In this document: one piece after another, positions 34,731 to 48,107 of the stretch | Position numbering within the stretch: the stretch's first letter is position 1 | Layout: the number at the start of each line of letters is the position of its first letter | Assembly: GCA_037833965.1 (NCBI GenBank) | Contig: AP031356.1 | Coordinates: 21,846,501-21,910,500, forward strand | DNA: 64,000 nt | DNA from: Marchantia polymorpha subsp. ruderalis | Lineage: Eukaryota > Streptophyta > Marchantiopsida > Marchantiales > Marchantiaceae | Reading direction: 5' to 3' | Translations under genes and position numbers: made by a program | The notes under the pieces: model-generated | Databases searched by the model: none | Told to the model about the DNA's origin: nothing | Seen by the model: the letters and a program-made list of their open reading frames with translations, nothing else

Positions 34731-37263
34731 ATGTCGAAGGTTCCCCAGCTGCGAGTGTCTCCACTCAGGGTGCCGCAGATCGGCCTACGCGCATTTCAAG
34801 ATGTGCTGTTGAGGCTGAAGCTCGATTTTCTCCTATGGGGGTGGAATTGGACATGTCCGGAGATGGTGCGCGAGTATCTGCAAGAGAGACACAAGCCGTC
34901 TCGCGGATTTTGCCCACACCCAGAGAGATGGGACATTTGCAATTGGGCGCAGGTGTTGGGCAGGTGTGCCGGCGAGGAAGGGGATCTCCTCTTCGAGGCC
35001 GACAGCGTGAAAGTGTCCCAGGAGGAAGAAGTCTCTTACAATGAGCTCTTCAAGGTGGCTAGACATCCCAAGAACGGTTTCCGGACACGGGATTACAAGG
35101 ATCGATTGCGGAGAAATGTCGCGACGGCATTGCTGCAGATATTGCAGCCGACCAAGACCGCTTACATGCATGGTTGGCAGGTAGAGTTTGTGGAGCTAGT
35201 GTTGTCAGGAGCTCCGGTGCATTGGGCACGGCTCCTGTGGAAGGTGACGCGCCAACATGCGCAAGAAGAGAGGGGAGGAATGCTCAATCATCTATCGCCT
35301 TACTTAATCGTGTTTTACCGGGCGATGGGATGTTTGACGAATGCTGAGAAAACTCGGTTTCCGCAGCTGACCCGGACTTATCCAGGTAGATATTCGAGGG
35401 AGGCCGAAGTAGACACGGATCCGGACGAGGAACCTGCCAGTACGCCTCCGGCTCCGGCTCCAGCAAGAGCAGCAGAAGAACGTCAAAGTGAGCGCATTCC
35501 GCGAAAGCGGAAGTGGGATGAGAGACCTGAGGACAGGCAGCCGGAAGTGCCAGCTGCGCCGACTCGTGGTCGGCCCACCCCCGAGCCTCACAGTCGACCA
35601 AAACAGAGGGCACGCAAAATGCCAACTGTTACTGAGGAGACCAGGCGAACTCCGACCCGGCGGAATCTCACACAGGAAGAGATAATCGCTCAGATTCTAG
35701 GGAAGACGGCAGAAACCTCTGCACAGAAGGCACCACGGCCTTCGGGAGGAGATGGACGGACTGACGGCCGGCCGACTGCGAGTCGGATGACTGAAGGTCG
35801 ACAAGCGGAAGGAAGGCCAACTGAACGGCGCGTTGAACCAGACAGCAGGCCGGAAGCAGAAGAGAGTTTGGCTGACGAGCCAACAATCCTCAGAGGGTCG
35901 TCTTCGGCGGAAGGCACTTCTGGAAGAACGCCACCGACAAGCAGGCCAAGTGGAGTCAAGACGCGCAGGGTGTATCCGACTCCCAGTCAGACAACTGCTG
36001 GTCGGCCGACTGCGAGTCGGACAACAGAGAGTCAGTCGGATTCGCCGACTGCGAGACGGATGGGGCCAACGACGAGTGTGCGGACGCCTTCGGCGGACGC
36101 ACCTTCAGCAAGGACACCTTCCGCGCAGATTGCGCCGGAAGGACAGGCAGCAGAAGCGGGCGGATCAAGAGTGACAAAAGTCACTGCGGCGTCGACCCCT
36201 TCACAAACCGAAGATCAAGCCGGAACAGGGGCTCAAGCAGTGGGATCTCCCACTGCCCTGGACATTTTAGCAGGCAGTGGAGCAGCAGTCGCAGCGGAAG
36301 CTGCTGCGCGCCACAGTTCCAGGGAGTCGCCAAGGGATTCGGTGGCGACTGAGATCCTCGAGACTGAGGATGAGACGAGCTCGGAAGAGCAAGAAGAGGA
36401 TTCGGTGCAAAAAACGTTCTGTTCCACTCCTGCGATATCTGGATCGCAAGACATCCAAATACGCAAGTGCCTTAAAACCGCAGTCTTATGTGGAGACAAT
36501 CAGGCGAAGGACGAGGAGCAAGGTGGCAAGGTGGGCCTCTAGGTGCGGAGTATATGTGGATAGGAACACCGCCCTCCGACAACACCTGGCGGTCACCCAG
36601 AAGCTGTACCAAGCCTTGCAGCAGCAGAAGGAGGATGCGGCGACGAAGAGTCAGGCGGAGGCCGAGCTAATACGGGCAAGGATCGAGTCGGACTTGCAGG
36701 AGGAGCGGAGACAGAACAAAGTCCTAGCAGCCGAGCTTGCGCGCCAGACGCGCGCCTTAGAAGAAAGTCAAAGAGCCCGCAAGGAGGATGAGGAGTTGTT
36801 GCGCAACTTGCAAACCGAGTGCTTGGATTTGAGGGCACAACGTGCGGAATTAGAAATGCAGGTGGCAGAGGTGGAGAGCAGCTGCAGGGCACGAGGAGAG
36901 TTGGCGGCACGGGTGACTCGTTGTCTAAAAGGATACACCCATTGGGAGGTGGCAGCTCAAGAGAGGGTTACACTCCGGGAGTTCGAGCTTCGGGCGGCGG
37001 CCTTGACGGAAGGTGACAGTCGGAGTCGGCGGCGAGTGGCGAGAAAATTAGAAACTTTCTTGTCGGGTGCGCGCGACACTATGGCGCACTTGCAGTCGGA
37101 AGTCACTGCAGCGCTCCGACGCCTGGGGTTACGCAGCCGGTCGGAAGACTGGCAAGGTAGAGACAGTAAGCGGAGCAGTCCGGCGCGCAGGAGGCGCAGC
37201 ACCGGATCTGCTGAGTGCAGTAGAGTAGTTTGGTTTCGCGCAGATGCTGCGAGTGGTAGATAG
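34731..37263 (+). pseudogene. LTR-encoded ORF, family A, frameshifted (A3)
   Basis: Same protein as 4179-1624. From ATG 34731 the frame holds the conserved domain and hinge, then breaks at 36417-36420, where 27 nt of the intact copy are replaced by 4 nt (net -23). The upstream frame stops at 36540-36542; the downstream frame carries the coiled coil and basic tail to a TAG at 37261-37263. Little else has changed, so the break looks recent. The TG-rich bases ending in CAG just before the start codon resemble a splice acceptor. Confidence 0.82.
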
Positions 37264-37296
37264 GATAGCGTAGTGCTAGTTAGGATCTTTTGAGAG

Positions 37297-37325
37297 TATA
37301 AAATAGATCACGGCGTTTTGCCTTG
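37297..37325 (+). promoter_or_regulatory. LTR TATA box plus hairpin (A3)
   Basis: TATAAAA at 37297-37303, then CACGGC-GTTTT-GCCTTG (37309-37325); one stem pair is mismatched in this copy only. Same spacing as the other LTRs. Confidence 0.65.
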
Positions 37326-38212
37326 GGACTCTTCCAGTTTCGGAAGTGCAGATCAGGAACTCACTTTCTTGACGTGTTTGTGCATTTTGGTCCTGGCACC
37401 ACGTAGAGAAGCTGCAGCATAGCGAAGTTACCGTATGATGTAGTTGAAGGCCTTCGGCTGAATGTTCAGAGCTAGTACCCGGTTAGAGACTTGAGTAGTG
37501 CGGATCTGCACCTGCGGGTGATTTCTGATGCTCAGAGCCGGCTGCGAGTTAGATACTTGAACAGTTCCCCCTTACTCCTTCGAGTGACATATCCTGATTG
37601 TACTCCTACGGGAAGTTTCCCCTGAATGCCAATGTGAAGTTTCATTACTTCGTGTAAACCTTGGTTTGTAATTCAGGTTGTGTGTGTGTTACTGGATCGT
37701 GTTTTCAGTAAGTTCTCAGTCGGGTCTGCACTCCCTGCGTTTTGTGTGATAGTCGAGGGTGACGTCCACGGCGTACGTAGAGGCTTCGTTCCAAAGTGAG
37801 AAGTCCAGTCCGGGTACCCCCGCTTGTTCCTGGCGGAAGGGCAGTAAAAGCCGGAGTGGGAGGCACTTCCTGCAGAACCTCTGAGTGAACTTACGAGACA
37901 CTTTCCTCCTGAAATCCGAAGCGGAGGTCCTGACCGACCTCCGAGTTGTGCTTTTTGCCAGTTTCAGGTGTGTGTGTTGAGTGACCAAGCTGTACCGTGC
38001 ATCCTCCGAGCATCCTCCGAGTTGAGATCCTCCTCCGAGTCGAGCCTCCGAGTCGAGCACTGCAGTATTTCTGGGAGTGACAGTCGCCTAGAATTCAAAC
38101 TCTACAAAAGTCTGTTAAACGTGACACTTTTACTCTGTGTGTTGCCTCTGTCCCTGTGGGTTCGATCTTTTTACCACCATACTGCAGTTTTAGCCTTTGG
38201 TGGGTTATTACA

Positions 38213-39802
38213 TGTCTTCAAGTCAAGTATTCAAAAAATTTATTTATCCTAATTAACCGTTAGTTGCGGATGCTATTTTCAATATCAAGAACATAGATCC
38301 CTGATACCACTGGTGTTGAAAAGATTTCGAAACATTGTAGCTAAATATCATCACAACTCCGAAATTGGTTATGTATATAACGTTTCGTATAAAAAAATAA
38401 AATTTCTTCGTTATTGTTACAAATCTGAATTGTTATTTTTTAAGAAATTTTTTTTTTGTTTATTGAATATAGTTTTTGACTTCAATACATAAAATTGTTG
38501 AAAGAAATAGAAGAAAAAAATATAGTTGATCCTGTTACATTCGTAACTAACAAGTTAAAAGGAAATGGCGGAAAAAAACATTTGGATTGTTGAATACTAC
38601 AATAATATAGTAAATTTTGTAATATGAATTGAAAGATAAATATTTATTTATTTTAAAAGATTACCAATTTGAAATTGAATTTCACAAATTCATTTCTTAC
38701 TTAATGTTAAGATGCAATATAATAATATTGCAATGAATGAAAAAAACCGTCATCTGAATCGTTGTCTCATTATCACACGGCCATAAATCTAAAAAATTCA
38801 CTTCAGATTTCGTGCTTCAAAAGTAGATAGGAACCACATGGCATGACCTTGCAATTTCAATTACAATCCGTTGTTTTATGCAAAACCTATTACGAAACCC
38901 TGACAATTGCCGTATCCAACATACCAGAATCAGTATTTATTCGAAAAGACAAGGTAGTCGTTAGTCTACCTAAAAATGGTCATACCAACCTCTAAATCTC
39001 GACAAAATGTTTCTTGTGTATCTCCCTAGAAGCACTCTTGATTTTGCGTGATACTCACATCTCAAAGCTGTGAGAATATGCAAGATTGGTTAAGTCGATC
39101 CAATTTTAGCTTGACTCTTGGAATGAAATTAAAAACCTCAGTACTCTCAGTGTTGTCATACAATGAAATTGTACCTGCATCCAGCAGATAGCTAGCTGAA
39201 GTGTTGTCAAAAGATCCAACCAATTGAAGAATGAAAGTATATGTGTTCTTCTTGTATCTCACATCAACAATCGAGTTTTTGGACTGGGGATCAGTTTTGG
39301 GTATGAGCAATGAAGCACATGTAAACAGATCCTAGTTCATCGAAACATCGATGTAGATATGAGCTGCAGCATCTCTCTTAAACTGCATGCGTTGCAAACG
39401 ATTGAGGGCACCAGAGAGAAAGCGCAAACGAGAACAAATTGCCAATGTTGCCTTGTGTCTGGCTCTCGTCTCAAGTCTCATCTAAAATCTATACTGAATA
39501 AGTTGATTTTAGTTTTGGTCTCAAAGATCTCTTCTGGAGCGTAGAGATCTCTCAGAAAAAAAGCGTGAGAGTCTACCAGCTCCACGGATGTAAAATATCT
39601 GAACGCTTCTTCGATCATGATATGAATTTTCACAGCAGTTGAAATAATGCAGTTCATTTCAAGAGTCGATCAGTTTTGCTCTTACAATGGCAAATGGCTA
39701 AGAACTTTCCGATGATACGTCTGAGTTGAATACGGAAAATAAACTTGTGGAATCCAGAGGAATCGCACGCAGAATTCTTGATTTGAAATACTTCTGTGAA
39801 GA
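38213..39802. other. AT-rich intergenic region
   Basis: No supported gene. A minus-strand frame (39310-39062) reads like a plausible exon ending near a GT, but I could not assign a family or find partner exons. Confidence 0.4.
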
Positions 39803-41005
39803 TGTGGTAACACACTTTTTGTTTTTGTTGCAGAATTTAAACAATTTTAGAAAAGAAGTACCGAAGCAGTGTCTGTAGTTAGGAAATGGTACGTTAAATA
39901 GAGTGGATTGAGGAGATCGTCACGAGAGCACGAAGAATCGCGGAGTTGGACGTAGCAGCGCCAAACGCCTTCGGCGCCTTCGGCAATATCTCTTTTACTG
40001 AGGTGTCTCTACCCACGCGCTTCCAGCGCTTAGGGAAGGTACGCTTCCGGCACAGACACTTCCGGAGGAGATGTCGCTGAAGACATCAGAAGCCGGCAAG
40101 GATCTCTGAAGGCTTCCGACCATGAGTGCGCCTTCGGCGATGCGCCGTTGGCGCGGGAGGGAAACCTTCATAACGATCAGGATTCACAGTGGTTCTAGTT
40201 GGTTGGAGTCTCATTGGAAAGAGCTCAAGACGCTCGTTCTAACGAGCCCAAGAACGCCGAAGATGGATCAGGGACGAAGAAGTTATGAGCGTCGGAAAAC
40301 TCGCATCCGGACATGCGCTGTTCGCGCTAGGGTTCACCGTCGTAAAGGACTCCCTTACGCCTTCGGCGATGCGCCTTCGGCGGAACTACGCGCTCATAAG
40401 AGGAGATCAACTCAGAGGCGGAAGCGCCTTTGGCGGCTGCGGAGCGGAAGAGAAGCGCCAGCCGGCGGTACGCCTCCGACGTGGCGCGGACAGGCGAGTG
40501 CGCTGGCATAATTCGCGCCGGCGGGATACACGCCGTCGTTGATATGCGGGCAGAACGGACAAAACAAGTGGTACGACTACGCGCCGGCGTAATTTGCGCC
40601 GACTTGATGTGCGCCTCCAGAGAGGCGCCGACGGAGAAGGAATACGTCAGCGGCGATACGCCTCCGGCGATGGGCAGGTTGGGAAAAGACAACATAGTCG
40701 ACGCATACGCTCCGCTGCGGCGAACTCGAGTCCGGAAGACGATGACGAACTCGAGTCCGGAAGACGATGGCGGCGGGAGAATTCAACGTTCACGCATGCG
40801 AATGTGCGCAGTGCGGAGTCGTGAATTCGAGCATGCGAGGGAGAACCGTTAGGCCGTATAGCCGGCTGCGTAATCAAGGTTGATTGTACCAAGTGAGAGC
40901 GTTGGGCGATCTTGAATTCGGAGAAGAAAAGTCTGCTCTCTAGTCTCATTCTCTCATTCTTGATTGTGAGTTTTCCAGCTTCAGAGATTACGCGCAAGGG
41001 CGGAT

Positions 41006-44000
41006 GTAATAACCCACTAAAGGCTAAAACTGCAATATAGTGGTAGAAAGGTCGAACCCACAGGGACAGAGGAACACACAGGGTACAAAGTGTCACGTTT
41101 AACAGACTATTGATGAGTTTGAATTCTCAGGCGACTGTCACTCCCAGAAATACTGCAAGTGTCCACTCGGAGCGCACTCGGAGGTCGCACAGTGCAGCGT
41201 AACACACACACACACACACACACCTGAAACTACAGAAATACAACCCAGAGATCCGTTAGGACCTCTACTTCAAGATTTCAGGGGGAAAGTCTCTCGCGAG
41301 CACACTCGGCAAAGCTGCGGGCAGTGACTTCCAACTCCGGCTTTTACAACACTTCCACTAGCTTGCTGCTAGTGTAGGAAACCCGGTTTGGACTGCCTAC
41401 TTCGGATCGAAGTCACTCCTACGCGGTGAACAACACTCTCAACTCACAAAACGCGCAGAGAACACAGGTCCGCACTGAAGGACTCACTGTGAAACATTCC
41501 AGTAACACAACAACAGTCTATTGAAGAGTTTGAATTCTCAGGCACTTGTCATTCCCAGAAATACTACAGGGGTTACCCTCAAGGCACCTGCTGCAGCGTA
41601 ACCTGAATTTACAACCAAGGCTTACACGAAGTAGCAAAACTTCACTTTGGCATTCAGGGGAAAAATCCCAAGGAGTACAATCAGAAAGAAACACTCGAAG
41701 GTGTAGGGGCGAAACTGTTCAAGTATCTAACTAGTCACTGGCTCTGAGCATCGGCAGTCACCCGCAGGTGCAGATCCGAACTACTCAAGTCTCTAACCAA
41801 TGTACTAGCTCTGAACATTCGGCCGAAGACCTTCAGCTACAAAATGCGGAACGCTAAGTTGTAACTCCTCGTGCGTGGTGACAGAACTCAAAGACACAAA
41901 CACGCAAAGGAAATGGGTTCCTGATCCGCACTTCTGATGGGAAAGAACCCCAGGCAAAACGCCTGGAACTATTTTATACCTTCTAAGTCCTAACTAGCAC
42001 TACACTGCACTACGCTACACGCCTGCACGGAACCACGCTACACTACACTCCGCGGAACCTGTGCTACGTCTCCTGCGCGGCGGACTGCCGCGCACTAACC
42101 CCCTACCCTGCCAATCTTCCGCTCGACTGCGCAGTCCCAATCGTTGCAACGCCGCGGACACCTCCACTTCGAGGGCGGACATGGTATCCTGCGCCTTCGA
42201 CAGAAAAGCATCGAGCTTCTTTGCTACCTTCCGCCGACTCCTACTGTCGCCTGACAACAACCCGGCTGCGCGAAGTTCAAACTCACGCAGTGTGAGTTTC
42301 TCCTGCGCCTTCACTTCCCAGTGGGCGTAGCCCTTGAGACAGTGGGCGACACGCCTCGCCGTCTCCACCTTCGTACGATCTGCCTCCTTCCTGCGATCCT
42401 CTTCAATTATCACTAATTGCGATTCGGCCTCAGCACGTTGCGCTCTCAATTCGCCACACTCTGACTGTAACCTGCGGATTAACTCCTCATCCGCCTGCCG
42501 TGCGAGCTGACATTGTTCCAACAACCGCGTCTGTCGCACGAGCTCCTCTGACAAAATCCGATTCTGGGCCTGCTCAGAAATTAGTGCTTCCTTGACCTTC
42601 ACCTGCTCCTTGGTGAGCTCGTCCAGTTTCTCATCCCTCACCTTCTCGGAGTACTTGTAGAATTTCTGATTAAGTTTATACTGACCCCACAAGCATGCAT
42701 GCTTCTCCTTCAATTCCCTCAACTCCTGGTCCACTCTAGCTAATAGCTTGCTGGTGTGGACTTTAGTGCGAGTCCGCCTGCGCACTAACTCGATGTAAGA
42801 TCCCGGCTGAAGTGGGTCGGCGTATTTATCGACTTTGCGATCCAAGTACCTCAGCAACGGAATCACCTGCTCAGAGAGCGCCGCCGCCGGCGCTCCAACA
42901 ATTTCCTCCTCCTCCTCCTCGGTGTCCTCTGCTCCTGACATTTCTTCGGTGGAGCCTCCGTCGTCATCATCCGAGTGGAGAATTTCAGTCGCCATTGATT
43001 GCGTCGGCGACTGACCCGAGTGGGGCTGCACGTCGTCGACGTGTGCTGCCTGCGAAGGAACGGCTGCAGCCTCGCTGCTCTTCGCCAAAATGTCTAAGGC
43101 GGTAGGCGAATGTGCCCGTGCGGCATCCCCGCCGCTCGCTTGTTGGTCGTCTACCGTGTCCTCTCTGCCGCCGACGCCCGCCGCCGAAGGCGATCGAGCG
43201 GAGGGTGGCTGCGCGGGGTTTGATTGCGCATCGCGCATCGAAATTTCATCCCGCGGACAGTCGCTCCGCTCCTCCGTCTGTTGCTGCTCCCTTGATCGGT
43301 CCGTGGGGGCTGTGCTTGGCCTGTGCGCAGGCGCAAATGCCGGCGCCTTGTCCGCCGCAGGCGTAGCGCCGCGGACGTCCACCGCCAAAGGCGACATGGC
43401 CGGGGGCCGCTCGCCCGATGTCCCTTGGCCCTAAGGCCCTACCGCCGAAGGCGCATCTGCCGGCGGATTACCCGCCGATAGTGTGGTCTCCGTACACTCC
43501 CTGCTCGTATCTCCGCGGCTCGAAGGCCCTGGCGCCGAAGGCGCAAATTGCGGCGCGTGGTGCGCCGGAGGGTCTGGCCCCGAGGGCCGGTGTCTCGTAG
43601 GCGGCTCTTCCGCCGGCTCCTTTCCCTTCCTACGTTGGAACGGGGGTGATTCCTGCCTGTGCACAGGCAGCACGTGTGGAGGTGACCTGTGCACAGGCGA
43701 CCTGTGCACAGGCGAGCGCCTGTGCACAGGCGGACTACTCCTTCCCACGCGTAAGCGTAGATCTACGTCCACTTGTGATCGCCTGTCCGCGGAGGCTCGT
43801 CCGTCCGCGGAGTCTCGTCTGTGCGCAAACGGAACACCTGTCCGCAACGCACGTGGTAACTCCGGAGGCCCTTGGCCCGTAGGCGGCCTCTCGCCCGTCG
43901 AGGCTGCAGCGTGGTCCGTAGCTCCTGCGGTCGTCCGCGCTTCCTCATGCTCCTCTGGCGACGCACTTCCTTTCTCCGTCGCAATCGTCGCCGTGTCCGC

Positions 44001-46399
44001 ACTGTTGGCTGGTAACACCAGTCTGCGTGCCTTCTGCTTCGGCCGGCTGTATGACTCGTACAACGGCCGCGGTCGAATGGGAGCAGAGGGTTCTTGATGC
44101 TGCTCCTCTTCGGACTCTTCTCTCCATCGCCGCTTCCGCGGCACTCGTGCTGCAGGAGTGTTTCTCCCTTCGTCCCTCCGCCTTGATGGGGTAGAAGTCG
44201 GTGACTCCTCTGCATCAGTGTCGACCTCATTCTCCCGCACATACTTCCCGGGATGGTCGACGGACAACGGCGGAAAATGCTCAAGCTCCGCCGCTGTCAA
44301 ACAATTCCGCTGTCGATAAAAATTGATGAGGAAAGGAGAGAGATGGTTTAGAGTTCCCCCTTTCTCCTCAAAAGCGTGCTGTCGCATCACCCTGTGCAGG
44401 ATGCTCGCCCAGTGAATTGGAGTTCCCTCGATGACGCACTCCACAAAAGAGACCTGCCACAATGTGATGTAGCAGGCGCGGTGTGGCTGCAGTAATTGCA
44501 TCAGCGCCGCGGACAAAGTCCGGCGAAATCGATCCTTGTAATCACGGGTCCTGTACCCATTCTTAGTAGACCTCCCGGTCTTGAACAGCTCCACAAATTG
44601 CGCCTCTTCCTGCTTGGTCACCTTGATGCTCTCACTGTCGAAAAGGAGATGCCCTGGCATGCCGGCACATCTTCCCAATGCCTGCGCCCAATCTTGGACT
44701 GTCCACCGATCAACATGCGGACGCAATCCGCGCGAGGGTGGTCCCTGTGGCTCTAACCACTCGCGCACCATATTCGCACAGATGTAGTTCCATCCCCATA
44801 GCAAGAAATCGAGCTTTCTTGCTATTAAGCGCTCCTCGAAAGCGCGCAGCCCGTTCTGTGGTAGGCGAAGTGGCACCATCCGCAATCTGCCCGGTCTCGT
44901 CATTGCGTTCCTGGAGTTCGCTCGCCCGCTCATTCTACTTCCGCACCGCCCGAGCTCCTTTCTCTCTCGGCAAACTCTAATCGCCCTCAATTCCAAATCC
45001 CGCGTACTCACTTCTCCCTCAATCACCAAGAAATCCCCTGTGCGGCGACGTCGAGAATGTTTGGCAGCCAGCAGATGGATGCGCGCAGCGCGCACAAGAG
45101 ATTGGAATCGCGAATTCAAGAATGGGACGCTCTCCGCCGCCCGGTCGAAGGTCATGGTCGGCTCTTGCTCGTGGAGGACGTCTCACTTGATGGCCGCGCC
45201 GGCTCTACGCTGGAACGGTCTCCGCTCTCACGCGCGGCTTCACGCTCCGCCGTCGCCGATTAAACTCTCACGCTCGAATTGGCGGATTTGAACTCCGCGA
45301 GCGTATTACCCCGCGGACATGGGAGCGTAGTGCCGAAGGCGAGTTTTCCGCCTTGCGCGGTATACTTGTTCGTACCGCCCCTCGGCCAATCCCCTTCTGC
45401 CCCGACGCGTGTGTCCGCATGTCGGACAAAAGTTCAACTCTTGCCTGTGCGCAGGCGGACTCCTCGGCGGATTCTTCGCCGGCGCGGAACTTCATTCTCC
45501 TGTGCACAGGCGCTCGCCTGTGCGCAGGCGAATTCCGTGCGCGGCGTCGCGCTGGCGCGGAAGGCGTTGACCGTGGTAAGCCGTCTCCGTCCAGTCTGTC
45601 CGTTCCTTGTCTCTTCGTCGGCGCTTCCGCCGCCGCAACTCCGTCCGTCCAAGAGCGCATCCACCCGTCCCGTCCGCATGGTCCGTACGGATTTGATTCC
45701 TCTGGCGGCTCCTTGCTCGTCCTCGGCGCCGCGCTGGCGCAGAAGGCGCCGTACACTTTCTACCTCACAAGGCGCATTTCTAGGGCCCAAGGCGGATTTT
45801 CCGCCGACGCCGAAGCGCCTGTGCACAGGCGAACGCCTCTGCGTAGGCGGACTTCGCGCCTCCCCAAACCCTACTTCGCCTGTGCACAGGCGAAGGCCTT
45901 CGTCCGCGCATAGGACAAAACTTGATTCCCCCTTCCGCGTAGGCGGAATTCCCGCCGGTGGCGAACTCCTTCCGCCGAAGGCGACCTTCTCCGTATCTTC
46001 CAATAGTGATAACTCCCTAAGTCCTCATCCGTTCCAAGCGTTCTTGGACTCGTTGGAATCAGTGCGTCGAGCTCTTTCCAACGAGACCCTAACTCGGTCA
46101 AGGCGCCCGAGGGTTGACCTAATTATGGAGGATTTCCCTACCGCCGCGGACGCAACCTCCGAAGGCGGGTTTTGCGCCTTGCGTCGCAGGGATCCTAGCT
46201 GCAGAGCTCGCAGGGAGGGTGGTGCCTGTCCTTACTGCTGCACCCCAAATCCTAGATTCTCCAAGATCCCTCGAGAATCCCCGCGATCTTCCGGATTCAC
46301 TCCGTTTTGATGTACCGAAGGCTATTTACAATTCTGCCAGGGTACGGTTTTCCAAAAATGTTTTAATTTCCTCAAAATTGCCAAAAGTGGGGTACCACA
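41006..46399 (-). mobile_element. Complete B-family LTR (B4), solo, TSD GCGGA
   Basis: 5394 bp, inverted, inserted in the 5' leader of A4. Target duplications GCGGA at 41001-41005 and 46400-46404. Termini TGTAATAACCCAC (left, plus strand) and GTGGGGTACCACA (right). TATA 41972-41978, hairpin 41950-41966. The ORF has one nonsense codon. Confidence 0.94.
42015..45155 (-). pseudogene. LTR-encoded ORF, family B, one nonsense codon (B4)
   Basis: 1047 codons from ATG 45155 to the stop at 42015, interrupted only by an in-frame TAG at 43433-43431 in the hinge. The B2 copy has AAG at this place, so one substitution explains it. All parts are otherwise present: N-terminal extension, conserved domain, PVHR-repeat hinge, acidic block, LLRYLDRK motif, coiled coil and basic tail. 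It is either a very recent pseudogene or a single base error. Confidence 0.85.
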
Positions 46400-48107
46400 G
46401 CGGAGAGACCTGCAGTGAGAAGAGAGAGTGCGGAGACAAGTTGCGCGAGGATCTTGACGGACCTTGCAGAGAGTTTGCGAGCAGCGAAATTGAGCGCGCG
46501 AGAGAATAGAGAGCGATTTCAGTCAGTGTCTGAGCGGTCGACGCGCAGCGGCGTTTGTGAGAGATCGAGCGGAAGGCAAAAACGTTTGTGTGTGTGCAGG
46601 AAAAGCAAGAGAGATGTCGAAGATCCCCATGCTGCGAGTGTCTTCACTTAGAGTGCCGCAGATCGGTCTGCGCGCATTCCAAGATGTGTTGACAAGGTTG
46701 AAGCTTGATTTCCTCCTGTGGGGATGGAATTGGACGTGTCCGGAGATGGTGCGCGAGTATTTGCAGGAGAAACACAAGCCCTCGCGCGGATTCCGCCCTC
46801 ATCCCGAGAGGTGGGACATTAGCGATTGGGCGCAGGTGTTAGAAAGGTGTGCAGGCGAGGAAGTGTGGTACCCCACTTTTGGCAATTTTGAGGAAATTAA
46901 AACATTTTTGGAAAACTGTACCCCGGCAGCATTGTAAATAGCCTTCGGTACATCAAAACAGAGTGAATCCGGAAGATCGCGGGGATTCTCGAGGGATCTT
47001 GTAGAATCTGGGATTTGGGGTGCAGTAGTAAGGTCAGGCACCACCCTCCCTGCGAGCTCCGCAGTTAGGATCTCTACGGCGCAAGGCGCAAAACCCGCCT
47101 TCGGAGGTTGCGTCCGCGGCTGTAGGGAAACCCTCGTAATTAGGTAACCCTCGGGCGCCTTGACCAAGTTTGGATCCCGTTGGAAAGAGCTCGACGCGCT
47201 GATTCCAACGAGCCCAAGAACGCTTGGAACGGACGAGGACTTAGGGAGTTATCGCTACTGGAAGAAACGGAGGCGGGCGCCCCCGGCGGAAGGATTTCGC
47301 CACCGGCGCGAATTCCGCCTGCGCGGAAGGGGGATTCAAGTTTTGTCCTATGCGCGGACGAAGGCGTTCGCCTGTGCACAGGCGAAGTAGGGTTAGGGAA
47401 GGCGCGAAGTCCGCCTACGCACAGGCGTTCGCCTGTGCACAGGCACTTCGGCGTCGGCGGGAAATCCGCCTTGGGCCCTAGAAATGCGCCTTGTGAGGTA
47501 GAAAGTGTACGGCGCCTTCCGCGCCAGCGCAGCGCAGCGTACGTCGGAAGACCGCCAGAGTAATCCAATCGGTACGGACCATGCGGACGGCACGGGTGGA
47601 TGCGCTCTTGGACGGACGGAGTTGCGGCGGCGGAAGCGCCGACGGAGAGACAAGGAACGGACAGACTGGACGGAGACGGCTGACCACGGTCAACGCCTTC
47701 CGCGCCAGCGCAGCGCCGCGGACGGAATTCGCCTGCGCACAGGCGAACGCCTGTGCACAGGAGGATGTTCAAGTTCCGCGCCGGCGGAGAATCCGCCGAG
47801 GCCCCTGCCTGCGCACAGGCAGGAGTTGAATTTTTGTCCGACATGCGGACGCACGCGTCAAGGCAGAAGGAGATTGGCCGAGGGGCGGTACGAACAAGTG
47901 TACCGCGCAAGGCGGAAAACTCGCCTTCGGCGCTACGCCCCCATGTCCGGAGGGTGACACGCTCGCGGAGTTCAAATCCGCCAATTCGAGCGTGAGAGTT
48001 TAATCGACGACGGCGGAGCGTGAAGCCGCGCGTGAGAGCGAAGACCGTTCCAGCGTACAGCCGGCGCGGCCATCAAGTGAGACGTTCTTCACGACCAAGA
48101 GACGACC

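Larger units (their letters stand above)
33376..38212 (+). mobile_element. Complete A-family LTR (A3), solo, TSD TGTCT
   Basis: 4837 bp from TGTGGTAACACAC to GTGGGTTATTACA (10 of 13 bases form an inverted repeat), flanked by TGTCT at 33371-33375 and 38213-38217. It contains a GC-rich 5' leader (33376-34730), the LTR ORF, TATA (37297-37303), hairpin (37309-37325) and about 0.88 kb of R/U5. No primer site or internal region is attached, so it is a solo LTR, normally the product of LTR-LTR recombination. Confidence 0.93.

Noticed and set aside
33376..38212. The 4.8-5.4 kb units as autonomous cut-and-paste transposons with short inverted repeats
   Set aside because: TG...CA ends, a TATA box near the 3' end, 5-bp duplications and one copy joined to a tRNA-Asp primer site and gag all fit LTRs. 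No transposase motif is visible in the ORF, though its function is unknown.
39062..39310. Minus-strand frame faintly like a malectin-type receptor exon
   Set aside because: Similarity is only an impression of pattern; no partner exons or kinase region were found nearby.
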